DNA of 64,000 nucleotides from Aquilaria yunnanensis. Taxonomy: Eukaryota > Streptophyta > Magnoliopsida > Malvales > Thymelaeaceae. This document shows, piece by piece, positions 1 through 10,724 of this stretch. The notes under the pieces were generated by a model. That model saw only the letters and a program-made list of their open reading frames with translations. It ran no database searches and was not told the DNA's origin. The stretch covers positions 79,424,001 through 79,488,000 of the forward strand of contig CM077597.1 of the NCBI GenBank assembly GCA_039654915.1, read 5' to 3'. Both the position numbers and the translations under genes were made by a program. Position 1 is the first letter of the stretch. The number at the start of each line of letters is the position of its first letter.

Positions 1-410
1 GATGGAACCTTTGCCTCGAGATCAATCAATCAATCCGAGGTTTTAAGGATGGAACCTTTGCCTCGAACTCAATCAATCGTCGAGGTTTTAAGGATGAAAC
101 CTTTGCCTCGACATCAATTAATCAATCCGGGGTTTTAAGGATGGAACCTTTGCCTCGAGATCAATCAATCAATCCGAGGTTTTAAGGATGGAACCTTTGC
201 CTCGAGATCAATCAATCAATCCGAGGTTTTAAGGATGGAATCTTTGCCTCAAGATCAATCAATCAATCCGAGGTTTTAAGGATGGAACCTTTGCCTCGAA
301 AACAATCAATTTTCATTCATCGGGGTTGTAAGGATGGAACCTTTGCCTCGAAATCAATCAATCAATCCGAGGTTTTAAGGATGGAACCTTTGCCTCGAAA
401 ACAAATAATC
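1..410. repeat. 47-bp minisatellite, about 9 units
   Basis: The unit starts GATGGAACCTTTGCCTCGA and ends CGAGGTTTTAAG. Successive units begin near 1, 48, 93, 140, 187, 234, 281, 334 and 380, most of them 45-47 bp long. The unit near 281 is longer and has a diverged middle. Small differences are shared by neighbouring units, as expected from unequal exchange. The open frame at 282-479 only reflects the lack of stops in the repeat. Confidence 0.92.
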
Positions 411-430
411 AATCAATCAGTCCATCTTAC

Positions 431-454
431 AACGATAGGAGCTTTCCTATCGTT
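431..454. other. Perfect 10-bp stem hairpin in 3' UTR
   Basis: AACGATAGGA at 431-440 pairs perfectly with 445-454 around a four-base loop. It lies between the minisatellite and the polypurine tract of the Ogre-like element. It could form in the element RNA or be a remnant of a small palindrome; function is unknown. Confidence 0.6.
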
Positions 455-1093
455 AGAGGTTTTAAGGACCTTTCTTTAAACCTTACTGTTTGGGCGGCGA
501 GAAGATTCTCAATGCCTACCTAAGCCGGACGAAATTTGGTAACGACTTTGCATACATCATGTCCCATGAAGCATGCAAAGGGGAGCAGCTGTTGACACCC
601 AATTTCGTCCGGGTGTTTTAAAATTTTAAAAAAATTTTATTAAAAAAAAATTAATTTAAAAAAAATATATTACTATTATTATTAAAAAAATTTAATTAGT
701 TTAAAATATATTTTTGTTTTGTGAAAATTTGATTTAAAATGATATATGTGTAAATATGTGTATGTTTGAAATAAAATAAAATTTCATGAAAAAAAAAATG
801 ACAAAAAATTAAAAGTTTGAGGTAAAAATGACAAAATTGAGAAGTTTCGGGAAAAATTGACAAATTCTAAAAGTTTCAGGAGCATTTGGTAGTTTGTAAC
901 ATAAAATTTTGGGCCTGCCGACGTTTTTGGCGCAAATTGACAGAAAACGACAAAATTGTCAAAATCAGAAGCTTCAGGAACTTATCCAGAGGCTGAGAGA
1001 CGTAAAGGACTAAAATTGTCATTTTACCAATTTAAAAGATAAGTTTGAAATTTTTTATTAATTTATCCATCAACAGTTCAGCCAAACTTCCTC

Positions 1094-1101
1094 TATAAAT
1101 A
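1094..1101 (+). promoter_or_regulatory. TATA box of the LTR promoter
   Basis: TATAAATA lies about 500 bp into the LTR, within CTCTATAAATAGACC. A CT-rich and then GC-rich stretch follows at 1250-1440. This is a typical plant TATA element and would start the retrotransposon transcript about 30 bp downstream. Position and consensus are the only support. Confidence 0.6.
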
Positions 1102-1689
1102 GACCCCCAAATTTTGTGCTGAACACACAAAAAAAATAGATAGAAAGCTTAGAGCTCCGTTTTAGAAAAAATAAAAATTACAGACTTAGTCCCTGGCCCT
1201 CTTTCCTTTTCCCAGAAAGTCCCAAAAGTTTCTATTCTGACGTATAGACTATCTTCTTCCTCCGTTTTTTTTCTGTTTCTTCCTTCTCCTTCGCTGCCCG
1301 TCGCTCCACGCCGTCCCGCCGCCGCTCATCGCTCCCCCACGCTGCCGTCGCGCCGTCCCCACCTGCCCCTGGCCGCGCTGCCGCCCCGCCGCCAGCTGCC
1401 TCTCCTTCCCCCCCTGCGCGCGCGTCTGTTTCTCACGTTCCCAGCAAAATTCAAAATTAAAACTAAAGGGTACAACCCTTGTTTTGTCCTCTATTTTTTT
1501 TATTTCTTTCACTTTGGTCACTAACCTTTTATTTTGTTCTTGCAGAATTAATTCCTAACTATTTTAATTTTTACTTGTTTTACTTATTTGTTATTATTAC
1601 TAACCCTTTTTTTTTTGTTATTAACTTACTAACAACTAACTTTTAATATTATTATTGTTACTAACCTTTTAATTTTTGCATTATTACTA

Positions 1690-2070
1690 ACTTTTATAAT
1701 TGTTGTTAACAATTAATTAACTTTTTATTATTTTTGTTAATTAATTAATTAACTTGGCTAACTTTTATTGTTGTTAATTAATTAATTTAATTAACTTGGC
1801 TAACTTTTATTGTTGTTAATTAATTAATTTAATTAACTTGACTAACTTTTTATTATTGTTGTTAATTAATTAATTTAATTAACTTGACTAACTTTTTATT
1901 ATTGTTGTTAATTAATTAATTTAATTAACTTGACTAACTTTTTATTATTGTTGTTAATCAATTAATTTAATTAACTTGACTAACTTTTTATTATTATTGT
2001 TAATCAATTAATTTAATTAAACTTGGCTAATTTTTATTATTGTTGTTAATTAATTTAATTAACTTTGCTA
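1690..2070. repeat. AT-rich tandem repeat in LTR, about 50-bp unit
   Basis: Units of the form TTAATTAACTTGACTAACTT followed by TTTATTATTGTTGTTAATTA occur about seven times with small changes (GGCTAAC versus GACTAAC). They account for much of the difference from the other LTR of the family in this window. There is no coding content. Confidence 0.8.
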
Positions 2071-3162
2071 ACCTTTATTATTATTTATTTTTAAAGTGGA
2101 TGGCCAAAAAGCCCCACTTTATTATTATTAATTTTCCTTTATATAATTTTTTTTAATTTAATTCACCTTTACCCTTACTTAAATAAATAAATGAAAATTA
2201 AAAGAAGATTATTTTTTAAGCCTAATAAAAATAATTTTTTAAAAAGCCAATTATTTTTATTTTTCTTTTATAAATTGAATAATTATTTAAATAATAAATA
2301 ACTTTCACTAAAAAAAAAACTAAAAGAAAGATAAGAAAAAGATAAGAAAGATAAGAAAAAGATAAAAAAAGAAAAGAAAGAAAGAAAAGAAAGAAAAGAA
2401 AAAGAAAAGATAAAAAAAGAAAAGAAAGAAAGAAAAGAAAGAAAAGAAAAAGAAAAGAAAAGAAAAGAAAGAAAAGAAAGGAAAAATAAAACTAAAAGAA
2501 AGATAAAATCAAAAAGAAAGAAAAGAAAGAAAGAAAAGAAAGAAAAGAAAAGAAAGTGTAAAGAATAAAAAATAAATTTTTTAGATTATTAATAAATCTA
2601 AAAACAAAAGACTTACAAATTAGTAATAATAAATTCCATAAAAATAATAATTATATAACTAACAATTAATTAAAGTAATTTCCATATCCGGATGATCCAG
2701 CAGGATCTACGGTTTGGAAAATATCAAACTTTCAAAATAAATAAATTAAATAAAAAGATAAAAATCCATATTTTTACGATATGGATTAAATTTTTCACCA
2801 AATTCCGTGTCCAAATGACTCGGCAGAGTCCATGGTTCGGAATAAAAATCTTCCGTGTCCAAATGACTCGGCAAAGTCCATGGTTCGGAAGTATAAAATT
2901 CTATACAAATTAATTACCAAAAATCCACATCCGATTAATTCAGTTAAAAATTCTAGATTGAAAATTAACTGAAATTTATTTAAAAGCAAAGCGAAACAAA
3001 ATTAAAATCAACTAAGGTGCCAATTTTTGGGCGTTTTAACAAAGTTGTTTTAACGTAACCGTACTCCCGAACCCCCGAACTCTCGTAGGCCAATATTTAA
3101 GGTGACCAATCGACCTAGGTAAACTGATTGGTGGCGACTCCCGAAAACCCGACGTTGCCACA

Positions 3163-3298
3163 CCTTATTACCAACAACTTATTGTGTTGGTATTTTCCAA
3201 CGGCTAGGCCGTTGGAAATGAACGCGTTGGAAACTCCCTAATTTTTAGTAGTGTAATTTGCCACTCTTTCGTTAGCAACACCCTAATTTTTAGTAGTG
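3163..3298. mobile_element. CACTA element 3' terminus with duplicated end
   Basis: The subterminal sequence carries CCAACGG..CCGTTGG motifs like the CACTA elements at 14861 and 33117. The terminus CTAATTTTTAGTAGTG is the reverse complement of CACTACTAAAAATTAG and ends at 3253. A 27-bp flank (3254-3280) follows, then an 18-bp copy of the terminus (3281-3298), then the same 27-bp flank again with one change. The rest of this element lies left of the Ogre-like insertion and outside the window. Confidence 0.8.
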
Positions 3299-3325
3299 TA
3301 ATTTGCCACTCCTTCGTTAGCAACA

Positions 3326-3974
3326 ACAAAATCAGTTAAGAGATGGACGAATCAGAGCAAAGTAGAGCACTAAGAGTGATGACGGGGGGTGCGGTGAAGG
3401 AGGGCGATGTAAAAGTAGGCAGCGCAAGGGTGAGGTGAGAGCTGGCAACGTAAAGGCGGTGCCAAATGAGGCTACTTGCTAAGCATACATGTAGAGGTAG
3501 CAACTAGGTGAGGTAAGAGTGAGACATGAAAGTGCCATGGTTAGGGAGGTTAGAAATAGTTAGGCATGTCGGTGGGCTTGGGCTGGTAATAGGAGAATTG
3601 GGTTATTTCGAGTTGATTTAGGATTGACTAAAACCAGTTTGATTTTCACTTTTTGAGATAGGAGTCGAGTTCAAGTCAAACCGAACCCCACTTATTTCAT
3701 TACCCGACATATAGGGTAGAGTTTCGAGATAGGGTCTAATGCTTTAACCCCTATTTTTTACTCCCCCCCTTGGGCATCTTTCTTTTACTCCTTCAGACCT
3801 CCTGCTTCATTCTCTTTTCAGCCTCTAGTTTCACGTGTATAGTACAAATGGGAAACAATTTAGTTGTCCAAAACTAGCAGTATATAATTAAGTGATTTGA
3901 TTTTGGTAGAGTTTTGATGGTTTTTTTTCTCTTTCTACAAGCTAACTCAGGAGATCATTAAAGCAGTTACAAAT
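3326..3974. other. Intergenic, no recognisable gene
   Basis: This stretch is unique-looking sequence with no long frame, clear terminal repeats or recognised domain. It is moderately G-rich near 3360-3550 and AT-rich afterwards. I see nothing more in it. Confidence 0.6.
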
Positions 3975-4583
3975 GCCTAAATATACAAATGGCCCTTGAA
4001 CTTGACTAACTTGCGCGAGTCAGTCCATAACTCAGAATTAAAAAAAAAGTTAGCTCCCCAAATTTCCCAAACTTAGTAAGTTAGTCCATGGCACAATTTT
4101 GGAAGTTGATGTGGCAGTGGACCAAAAGAAAAACAGCTAAGTATAGAGGTTAGAAGAAGACTCCAAGATGTAGCATGATAGAATAGAATAGCAAGTGTTG
4201 GCAATTTGAATGCGCAGTCATATGAGCTTTTTGAGGATAGTCAGAATAATATTTTCGGTGGTTGTACTCAATCTTTGGTGGGGTGAGATGGTGTACAAGG
4301 AGCCAGGCAGTGTAGAGTACCTAATATTGTGGGATAAAGCATTATTGTTGATCTAGTATGGAGATTTGGCTTCACAAAGGTGAGGCAACGTAGCTAGGAG
4401 GATCTTTTCTACTTAAAGCCATCTAGGTTGCAAACCATGGTAATGTCTGATGTGGATCAGATACAAATAAAAGGATGTAGCGGACAACTTAGGAAAGTTA
4501 GGGGGCTAACTTTTACTGAGTTCTGAGTTATGGACTAACTTGCGGGAGTTAGCCAAGTTTAGGGGGCATTTGTATATGTAGGC
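3975..4583. mobile_element. Non-autonomous DNA transposon with about 90-bp inverted repeats (MULE-like MITE)
   Basis: The left end (about 3975-4065) is the imperfect reverse complement of the right end (about 4495-4583). Both include ATATACAAATG, a match to TAACTTGCGCGAGT/TAACTTGCGGGAGT and TCCATAACTCAGAA. The interior (about 4080-4490) has no coding frame. Long terminal inverted repeats suggest a Mutator-like MITE, but I could not find a convincing 9-bp TSD, so the superfamily is tentative. Confidence 0.65.
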
Positions 4584-4817
4584 CTTAAAAAAACATTCTA
4601 ATTTTTATTTTTCGTTGGATTTATTCATCTTTTAATAGTTAGTTGGCATTATGATGATAACCCCTTTCTTTATTTCTTTTTCTTTTCTCTCCTAATTTGT
4701 AATGTTGGCATTTTGAGATATTTTTAGGCATTGCTTATGTTCTTGGAGGTCATATTTCCTGTAAACATTCTTTATTTCTATTGCAGACAATTTTTAGCTA
4801 ACTGACAAGTTGTTCAG

Positions 4818-5155
4818 GCCAATTTGTTTTAACTTAAACCAACTTAATTTAAAATAACTTATTTTTATGTTTACATTTTTTTTAATTGAAACCAATTTCA
4901 TTTGAAAGTCAATATTATTTAGGTGAAATAATCCATTGATTGTAAAATTTTTATAATACTATTAATTTTTTTATAAATTTTTCTTTTTTAAACATTAAAA
5001 AAGAAAATTTCATAGAAATTTAATAACATGATAAAAATTTTGTTTCAAATGGATTATTACACCTATATAATATTGACATTCAAATGAAATTGGTTCTAGA
5101 TAAAAAAGATTTAAAACCATTTTAGATTAAATTGACTTAATTTAAAACGAATTGG
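4818..5155. mobile_element. Palindromic hairpin MITE, about 340 bp
   Basis: The left half (from CAATTTGTTTTAA) and the right half (to TTAAAACGAATTG) are inverted copies with the centre near 4985. Internal matches such as CCAATTTCATTTGAA against TTCAAATGAAATTGG confirm a full-length foldback. There is no coding frame. The family is unknown and the edges are good to about 10 bp. Confidence 0.65.
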
Positions 5156-5509
5156 GTGGAAATCTTTAGCTTGCCCCACCATTCTTTTTCCTTCAATGAC
5201 TAAAATCCCAATTGCTTCCCTATACCAAAAAACTATCTTGACTTAGGGATATTAAAATTGTTGAATTTTGCACAAGCTTTCTTGAGGCAAGTCATTATTT
5301 AACATGGATTTTGCAGCTTTAAAGAGATGTTGACGAACAATATTGGAGAACATGTGCACCAAAAGGTTATAGATACAGAAAGGTATAAATTTGTTGACTA
5401 TTTTATGTTACAAGACACTTCACACAGGCGTTGCCAGAACTTGCTTATCTCTACTTTGCTGAAGTCTGATTTGCTTACCTCTTGGTAGAACCAGAAAAAA
5501 ATATCATGC
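5156..5509. other. Intergenic, no gene seen
   Basis: This is unremarkable AT-rich sequence between a hairpin MITE and the 3' end of the first F-box gene copy. It probably includes 3' flank of that gene. I recognise no domain or repeat. Confidence 0.5.
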
Positions 5510-7658
5510 CATGTCCTGCAGGAAAATCCAGTTTATATCCTATCGGCTAAACCTTCAAGCTCCCCAGAAGCAGTAATGGCCATGCCGCCCCGAGAAACAT
5601 CGAGACACAACAGCCTTTCCGTCCAGAGTCTTCATCTTCGGCCAACCCTTTCCCACTCCCTCGTTCTTAGACCACAATTATAAACATGATGAGACATCCC
5701 CAGCAGATTCAACCGCCATCAGATGGTATTGGTGGCTCCGCCAAAACTTGCCACGATTCACTGGCAACGTTGTACGCAGTGAATGTTGCTGATCTGAAAA
5801 GATAGTAGAAGCTTCCAGCATGAAACATCAGGCCCCTTACACGATCGTTCCAAGTGGAAAGCAATCCAACCAAATTGGACGCCCGACAGAAGCACGGAGA
5901 TTGATCCGGCGCATGTGGAGATTGATGCGTAAAAGGGTTCTTGTTTCAAACCACGCTTGATTTCCGTGCAAGATTTTTGGTGGCTTGCATGACACGGTTC
6001 GACAAAGGATGAGGGATTCATTCTTCCAATTGTAGTTGAGGAGCCATGGGAGTTGATTTGCTTCTGATGCAAGAAAAGGGAAAAGGCTACAAAGCACAAA
6101 CTTCCAAGCCCTACAAACGGCAGAGAATCGAAACTTGGCCGAGGAATTGATTCACTTCAGAATGTTGATTACAATCTGTTGGATTTATTCCAAAGAAATC
6201 TTTAGTTTTGATGATGACAAGTGATTTGTGTTAATATTTTGTCTCACTTTTTTTGTTAAAATAAGGTTAATTGAACTTTTGCTTAATTTCCAAATGTGTT
6301 AGGTGTTTATCAAAAAAATATGCTTTAGAAGTATTGAGGAAAAATTGTCTTTGAAAAGAAATTAGTAAGTTATTAACTTAGGTTAATGTTTGAATCAAGT
6401 TTTGATTTTCAAATGACAAGTGTTTTGGAGTGGTTTTAAGTTTAATCCATTAAAGTCACAGGTATTTGTTTCACCTAAGTTTAACTTGCTCCCAAGTTTT
6501 ACACTGTAACACGTTAAACTGGGTTAATTCGAAAGTTAAATTTCCTGTGATTTTTCAAGCTTCAGCTGATGCCTTAAAAGTCGGTTTTAACCTGTTAAGT
6601 TGAAGTCTGAAGGCTTGGGTTCAAATGTTTCAAGTGGCACGTTTTTAGCCAAAATTTCAAATGGAGCTCGGGCAAATCAAAAGACGCCACCTGTACACGT
6701 TTGCCGCACATTAAATGCTCTGTCTCCTGCTGTTTTTGACCGTTGAAGAGAGAAGTCGAGTTTAACCTGTTAAACTCAGGACTTAACGCGAAATTTGGGA
6801 ATGCTGCATTTTTGCGTAACAACAGAGCAACGGCTCTCCAGATTTTAAGGAAACTTTTCAGGTACTTCCAGCAGGGCTTCAACGGTCTAATAGCTTCCTA
6901 AAGAGTATATTTACACTAAGAAACATGTTGAAAACTTAACTTGGCAACTAGAAAAAGGAATCATCCATCAAAGAACTGAAATTAGAAAAGTTGCCAAGAA
7001 CTTGTGCTTGTGCTTTTATTGGCTCATCTAGCATTGGTTGCTTAAGTTCTTATCTTGTAACCACGAATTGTTGAGCTTGTCTTGAGTGGTTGAGTGATTT
7101 CCTTGTAAGGGAAAAAGGGTTAGAAGGGTTTCTAGTTAGCCTTTGGCAAAACTAGTGAGAGGTGAAGGTAAAAGGATCTACCAAAGTGTTGTATGCCTTT
7201 GAAGGCTATTGTGTATTATTGTGTTTCATAGTAGAGAAGAAAACTCTCAAATGGTGAGCTTGAGGAGAGGAGTAGGCTCTCAAGAGGAGAGTTCGAACCT
7301 CTATAAAAATTCTCTTGTCCAAGTTTCTTCTTCTCTCTACATACTTGAGCTTTGGTGGGTGTTTTATGTAACTTGTTTTAGTTGAACTTGCTTGTTTTCA
7401 AAACTACCTCAAAGATAGCTTTCAAAGAAAATTCTAGGTAGATTGTGGTAGTCATTTTCTGAATAAAATAGAGTTAATCATTGTTCCTCAAATTGAATTT
7501 CAGTTTGGGGTTTCAAGAATTCATTTGTTCTTTATTTTTGGAACCCAACCAATTCACCCCCCTCTTGGTTGCACTTGGGCCAACACAATCTCGTCAGGAA
7601 GATCATGGAGCGGAAAATCATACCCAATTTTCGGCAATTTTTCCAACATCATGCTCAT
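5510..7658 (-). pseudogene. F-box protein pseudogene, copy 1 (split by a solo LTR)
   Basis: The start codon is at 7658. The N-terminus (7658-7586) matches the copy at 31416, including the F-box opening LPDEIV. A solo LTR with its TSD interrupts it there and reading resumes at 6176 with IVINIL, followed by a stop where copy 2 has codons. The following segment reads FRFSAVCRAWKF and then EANQLPWLLNYN, as in copy 2. Later parts are frame-shifted, and roughly 80 codons present in copy 2 are missing near 5850. The C-terminal part (about 5720-5530) matches copy 2 at 14564-14860 but is also shifted. F-box proteins recruit targets to SCF ubiquitin ligases; this copy cannot make a full protein. Confidence 0.82.
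6177..7585. mobile_element. Solo LTR, copia-like (1409 bp)
   Basis: It begins TGTTGG and ends CCAACA and is flanked on both sides by CAATC (6172-6176 and 7586-7590), a 5-bp TSD. There is no internal region, so this is a solo LTR left by recombination between two LTRs. The end sequence CAATTCACCCCCCTCTTGGT resembles plant Ty1/copia LTRs, hence the family call. Removing the LTR and one TSD copy rejoins the F-box reading at this point. The open frame at 6595-6882 is a by-product. Confidence 0.88.
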
Positions 7659-8105
7659 GATCGTTGCTGGCCAAGCTTGATCAGTAAAATAAACAGCTGA
7701 CCTTTCTTGGACTTAAAGGAATTAAAAAATACCTTTGAAAGTGGATCACTTTGTTACTTGATTGTTGCCAGGAGAGCTATTAAGACGTACAGAATCAACA
7801 TATATTATTCCTTTTTGGATTAGAAAACGTAAGTATAGCAGTTTTGTAGTGTTTGGTCGAGTTCAAACTTCATCATCTTCAAAACTCTTATCTTTATCAT
7901 TATTATTACTCTCTAACCCCCAAATTACAATTGACAAATAATAAAATGTTATCTTATATTTTTGAAAATTTAGACATGATCGCACTAATTTTAGATGAGA
8001 AGTTCAAAACTATGTGTTACGACGTTCAAGTTTTCTCCATTCCTTGTCATGGGGCATCACCAAGTTGACAACTTTGAACGAGCCGGCTAACTTGGATATA
8101 TAGTA
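7659..8105. other. 5' flank of F-box copy 1, duplicated at 31417-31850
   Basis: The stretches GGAGAGCTATTAAGACG, TATATTATTCCTTTTTGGAT and later CAAATTACA..TTGA recur in the same order upstream of F-box copy 2. The duplication therefore covers at least about 350 bp of promoter-side DNA. There is no coding frame of interest; the 71-codon frame at 7853 is not conserved. Confidence 0.6.
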
Positions 8106-8323
8106 CTCACTTCATCTCATATTATTTGAAGCAGTTGACTTTTAACTATAGTTTGACTTGAATTTATTTATATTATTGGTTGTTAGAAAAAAATTTAAAA
8201 AAATATATTTGGAAACTATAGGTTTTTATTTATCATTTATATAATTTTTTTTATTTATATACTAAAAAATTATATATTAATTGCTAAAAAGTGAATGTTT
8301 CAAAGAATATAGGACAGAGAGAG
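8106..8323. mobile_element. Stowaway-like MITE (218 bp)
   Basis: Both ends resemble the Tc1/mariner Stowaway consensus CTCCCTCCGTCCCATATTA: left CTCACTTCATCTCATATTA, right the reverse complement of AATATAGGACAGAGAGAG. It is flanked by TA at 8104-8105 and 8324-8325, the expected 2-bp TSD. The interior is AT-rich and non-coding. Confidence 0.85.
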
Positions 8324-8354
8324 TAGCTTTATTATATTCAACTTAAAATATATA

Positions 8355-8605
8355 GCTAGTGAGCTTGATATTTTTGTTCATATTAGGATTGAAAACATAT
8401 AATTGAGCCATGAATGTGCTTCTAATTGATTGAGCACGAGCTATTCATTTAAATTAAGGAAAAAAAATAAACTCGAGCCAACCCAAGCAAACTAATATGT
8501 AAAATGAGATTTGTTTAAATTGTGTGTCAAGTTTGAAATTTTATTTAGACTTAATAACAATTTGAATGAGTAACGAACAAGTTTTAACCTGCCAAGCTAG
8601 AGTCA
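8355..8605. mobile_element. Degraded hAT-type MITE, relative of 58232-58598
   Basis: GAGCTTGATATTTTTGTTC, GGATTGAAAACA and TTAAATTAAGGAAAAAA occur in the same order as in the better preserved element at 58232-58598. The ends are too diverged to define terminal repeats or a TSD. It is an old copy of the same family. Confidence 0.6.
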
Positions 8606-9420
8606 AGCATAGTTATTAGAAATGGAGGTACAACCTCTGACCCCCATTTCCAGCACGGCATACCCAAATGCAGCACATTTCCATACCGATTCACTAAATT
8701 AAGCAAATACATCCAACTTGGCATCCTATAGCATTGTCGTCAGACTTGTGACCCCTGGTTTGGTTGCTATTGGCGAGCTACCCATGCTTGGATGAAAGCT
8801 ATACAAAGACTCGACCTCCTTCCTACTCAAATTCCCGATTGCTCCTTTTATTTTTTTAACTCCAAAAGTTTGCATCGTCTTTTACCCCCATTTCACTTGA
8901 AGCCCCAACCTTTTTATTCCACTAACTAGGTCACTAAAACTCTTTGTTATTTTAAGGTTTTTGTTAATTATTTGTCGTTAAATAACTTACATATGTTCAT
9001 CTTATATTGCAAGTATATACATCAATGTAAAAGATGAATTCTATATACCTTTTTAAACGAATTATATACTGAAACATCGTATCAAAACATACTACCCCTC
9101 ATATCATATTTTACAGAAATTAACGTACCCTGTATTCATACCCATACCGCGAACTCCACCATACCCCGTATTAGGTAACTATCGAGCTTGAGTTGTTCGA
9201 TCATTATTTTACCGCAAAAGGGGGGGTATGAGTAATAGGATGATCATATTACAAGCTTTCGCTGAATCTAGCTTTAGATAAAAAAGCAAAAAAAAAAAAA
9301 ATTGAATGGAAAAGTTTAGAAAATAATAGAAATTTACTTTGACTGGGATAAAATTGGGGTGGGGAATTTGATTCTTTGGGAGGAAGATCGTTGAGCTGCA
9401 GCCAAAATGAACGATATCAA
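8606..9420. other. Intergenic, no gene recognised
   Basis: This holds mixed unique sequence including a poly-A run near 9286. Short frames here show no known motif. It probably includes 3' flank of the DUF761 gene remnant. Confidence 0.5.
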
Positions 9421-9681
9421 TCACCAAAAATCAACCAACAAATCCAGCGATGTTTGTCGTTCGATCTTTAGCTGTTGATAGAAATTAGCGATAAACATCT
9501 CCACTCTCTTGTACACATCATTCTCAACAATGTACTCATTGTTGGCACATGCAATCAGCTGATCGTTGAAGCTCACCCGCATGAGGTCAGTGCACCACCA
9601 ATGGATGTTGAAAAAGCTCAACAAGAATTGGACCTTCTTGACAGCTCTTTTTAGTTGCCCTAGCAACGACTAGTTGTCCAT
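9421..9681 (-). pseudogene. DUF761 (cotton-fibre protein family) gene remnant with early stop
   Basis: The minus-strand frame reads LKRAVKKVQFLLSFFNIHWW near its start and ends with DVYKRVEMFIANFYQQLKIE followed by RQTSLDL. Both are hallmarks of the plant DUF761 family: a basic N-terminal block, and a C-terminal block of the type D-KRAE-FI-NFR-QL--ERQ-SL. The only ATG in frame (9681) is followed by two codons and then TAG, so translation would stop at codon 4. At about 86 codons it is shorter than typical members. The biochemical role of the family is not established. A CACTA element sits about 95 bp upstream of the ATG. Confidence 0.72.
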
Positions 9682-10724
9682 GGCAGAGAAAGAAATTGAG
9701 CAAGCTGGTAATGAAGTTGAAATTTTGAAGCTGGAGTTGGCAATTTAATGAATGATTTCCTTACCGATTAGGAAATCACTACTAGAAAAAAGGCAATTAG
9801 TGACGGCCATATACTGGCATTAATTAGTGACAACAAACATGCACTAAAAGTCCTGTGAAAAATTAGCAACGGCTATATGTCGCTAAAAGTCGTTGCTAAT
9901 TTAGCAACGGTTAACTGTCGCTAAATTTAGCAACATCTTGCCCTCTTTAACCATTACTAAATTTAGCGACTTCTTGCTCTTGCTAATTTAGCAACGATTA
10001 GCCGTCACTAAGTCTCGGCTAAATTTGCCGACATCTTGCCCTTACTAATTTAGTGACAGTTAGTTATCACTAAGTCTCGGCTAAATTTATCAACATATTG
10101 CCCTTGTTAATTTAGCGACGGTTTCTTTTCTGATCATGATGTATGAATCGATAGATCTATGTATGTATAAAAAAAAATAGAGATTATAATTTAGGATAAA
10201 ATTTTATTTTAGGATTAGTGACGGCTTGCCCTCGTTAAGTTGGTGAAGGTTAGTTATCACAAACTTAGTGATGGCTAACTTTTGTTACTTAGTGACGGCT
10301 AGCCCTCGTTACTTATTAATGGCTAGATTTAGTGACGGTTTGTCCTCGCTACTTAGTAATTACTAGCTGTCACTAAATTTAGTGACGATCTACTCTCACT
10401 AACTCTATTAATCAAATTAATATAATATTTCTTTATATATATGTATTTGTATGTATATATGTATGTATAAATATAAAGATGTACAAATTAATGCGAGTCA
10501 CCCATGGTAATTTGAATTGTACTAATCAAAGTATTTATGATGTAAGAGATTATTATATAGATTTAGAGTAACTTATATTAGTAAAGTTTATTAGTTATTT
10601 TTAAAAAAAAATTAATACATTAACGTTTTTTTTAATTTTTTTTCGAAAGTTTAGGGAAGGCTAGCTGTCGATATCTCTACTCTAGTGTCCGCCTGCGACG
10701 GTTTGCCTTCGGAAATCTGATTAA

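Larger units (their letters stand above)
1..589 (+). mobile_element. Ogre/Tat-like LTR retrotransposon, 3' internal end (5' part outside window)
   Basis: This is untranslated internal sequence directly upstream of a 3' LTR. It holds a minisatellite (1 to about 410), a 10-bp hairpin, and then a purine-rich tract (AAAGGGGAG, about 578-586) ending just before the LTR starts with TG at 590. Minisatellites in the 3' UTR are a known trait of Ogre/Tat-clade elements. No gag-pol sequence is in view, so the clade rests on LTR similarity to the element at 59143, which has an Ogre-type primer-binding site. The 5' part lies left of position 1. Confidence 0.72.
590..3162 (+). mobile_element. 3' LTR of Ogre/Tat-like element (2573 bp)
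   Basis: The LTR begins TGTTGACACCCAATTTCGTC and ends GTTGCCACA. The same start and end occur in the LTR at 59143-62936, where a primer-binding site follows, so both edges are supported by comparison. A polypurine tract precedes the start. The last 480 bp or so are well conserved with the other LTR while the middle is largely different. It contains a TATA box, an AT-rich tandem repeat (about 1690-2070) and a purine run (about 2310-2560). It is inserted in the end of a CACTA element; the paired TSD lies outside the window. Confidence 0.85.

Noticed and set aside
1..410. CRISPR-like regular repeats
   Set aside because: The 47-bp units are directly adjacent with no variable spacers and the sequence is plant; it is a minisatellite.
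1249..1521. 90-codon basic, arginine-rich minus-strand frame
   Set aside because: It is the complement of the GC-rich untranslated part of the LTR downstream of its TATA box.
3961..4595. 9-bp TSD for the inverted-repeat element
   Set aside because: Candidate flanks (GTTACAAAT on the left, CTTAAAAAA on the right) do not match, so the superfamily is left open.
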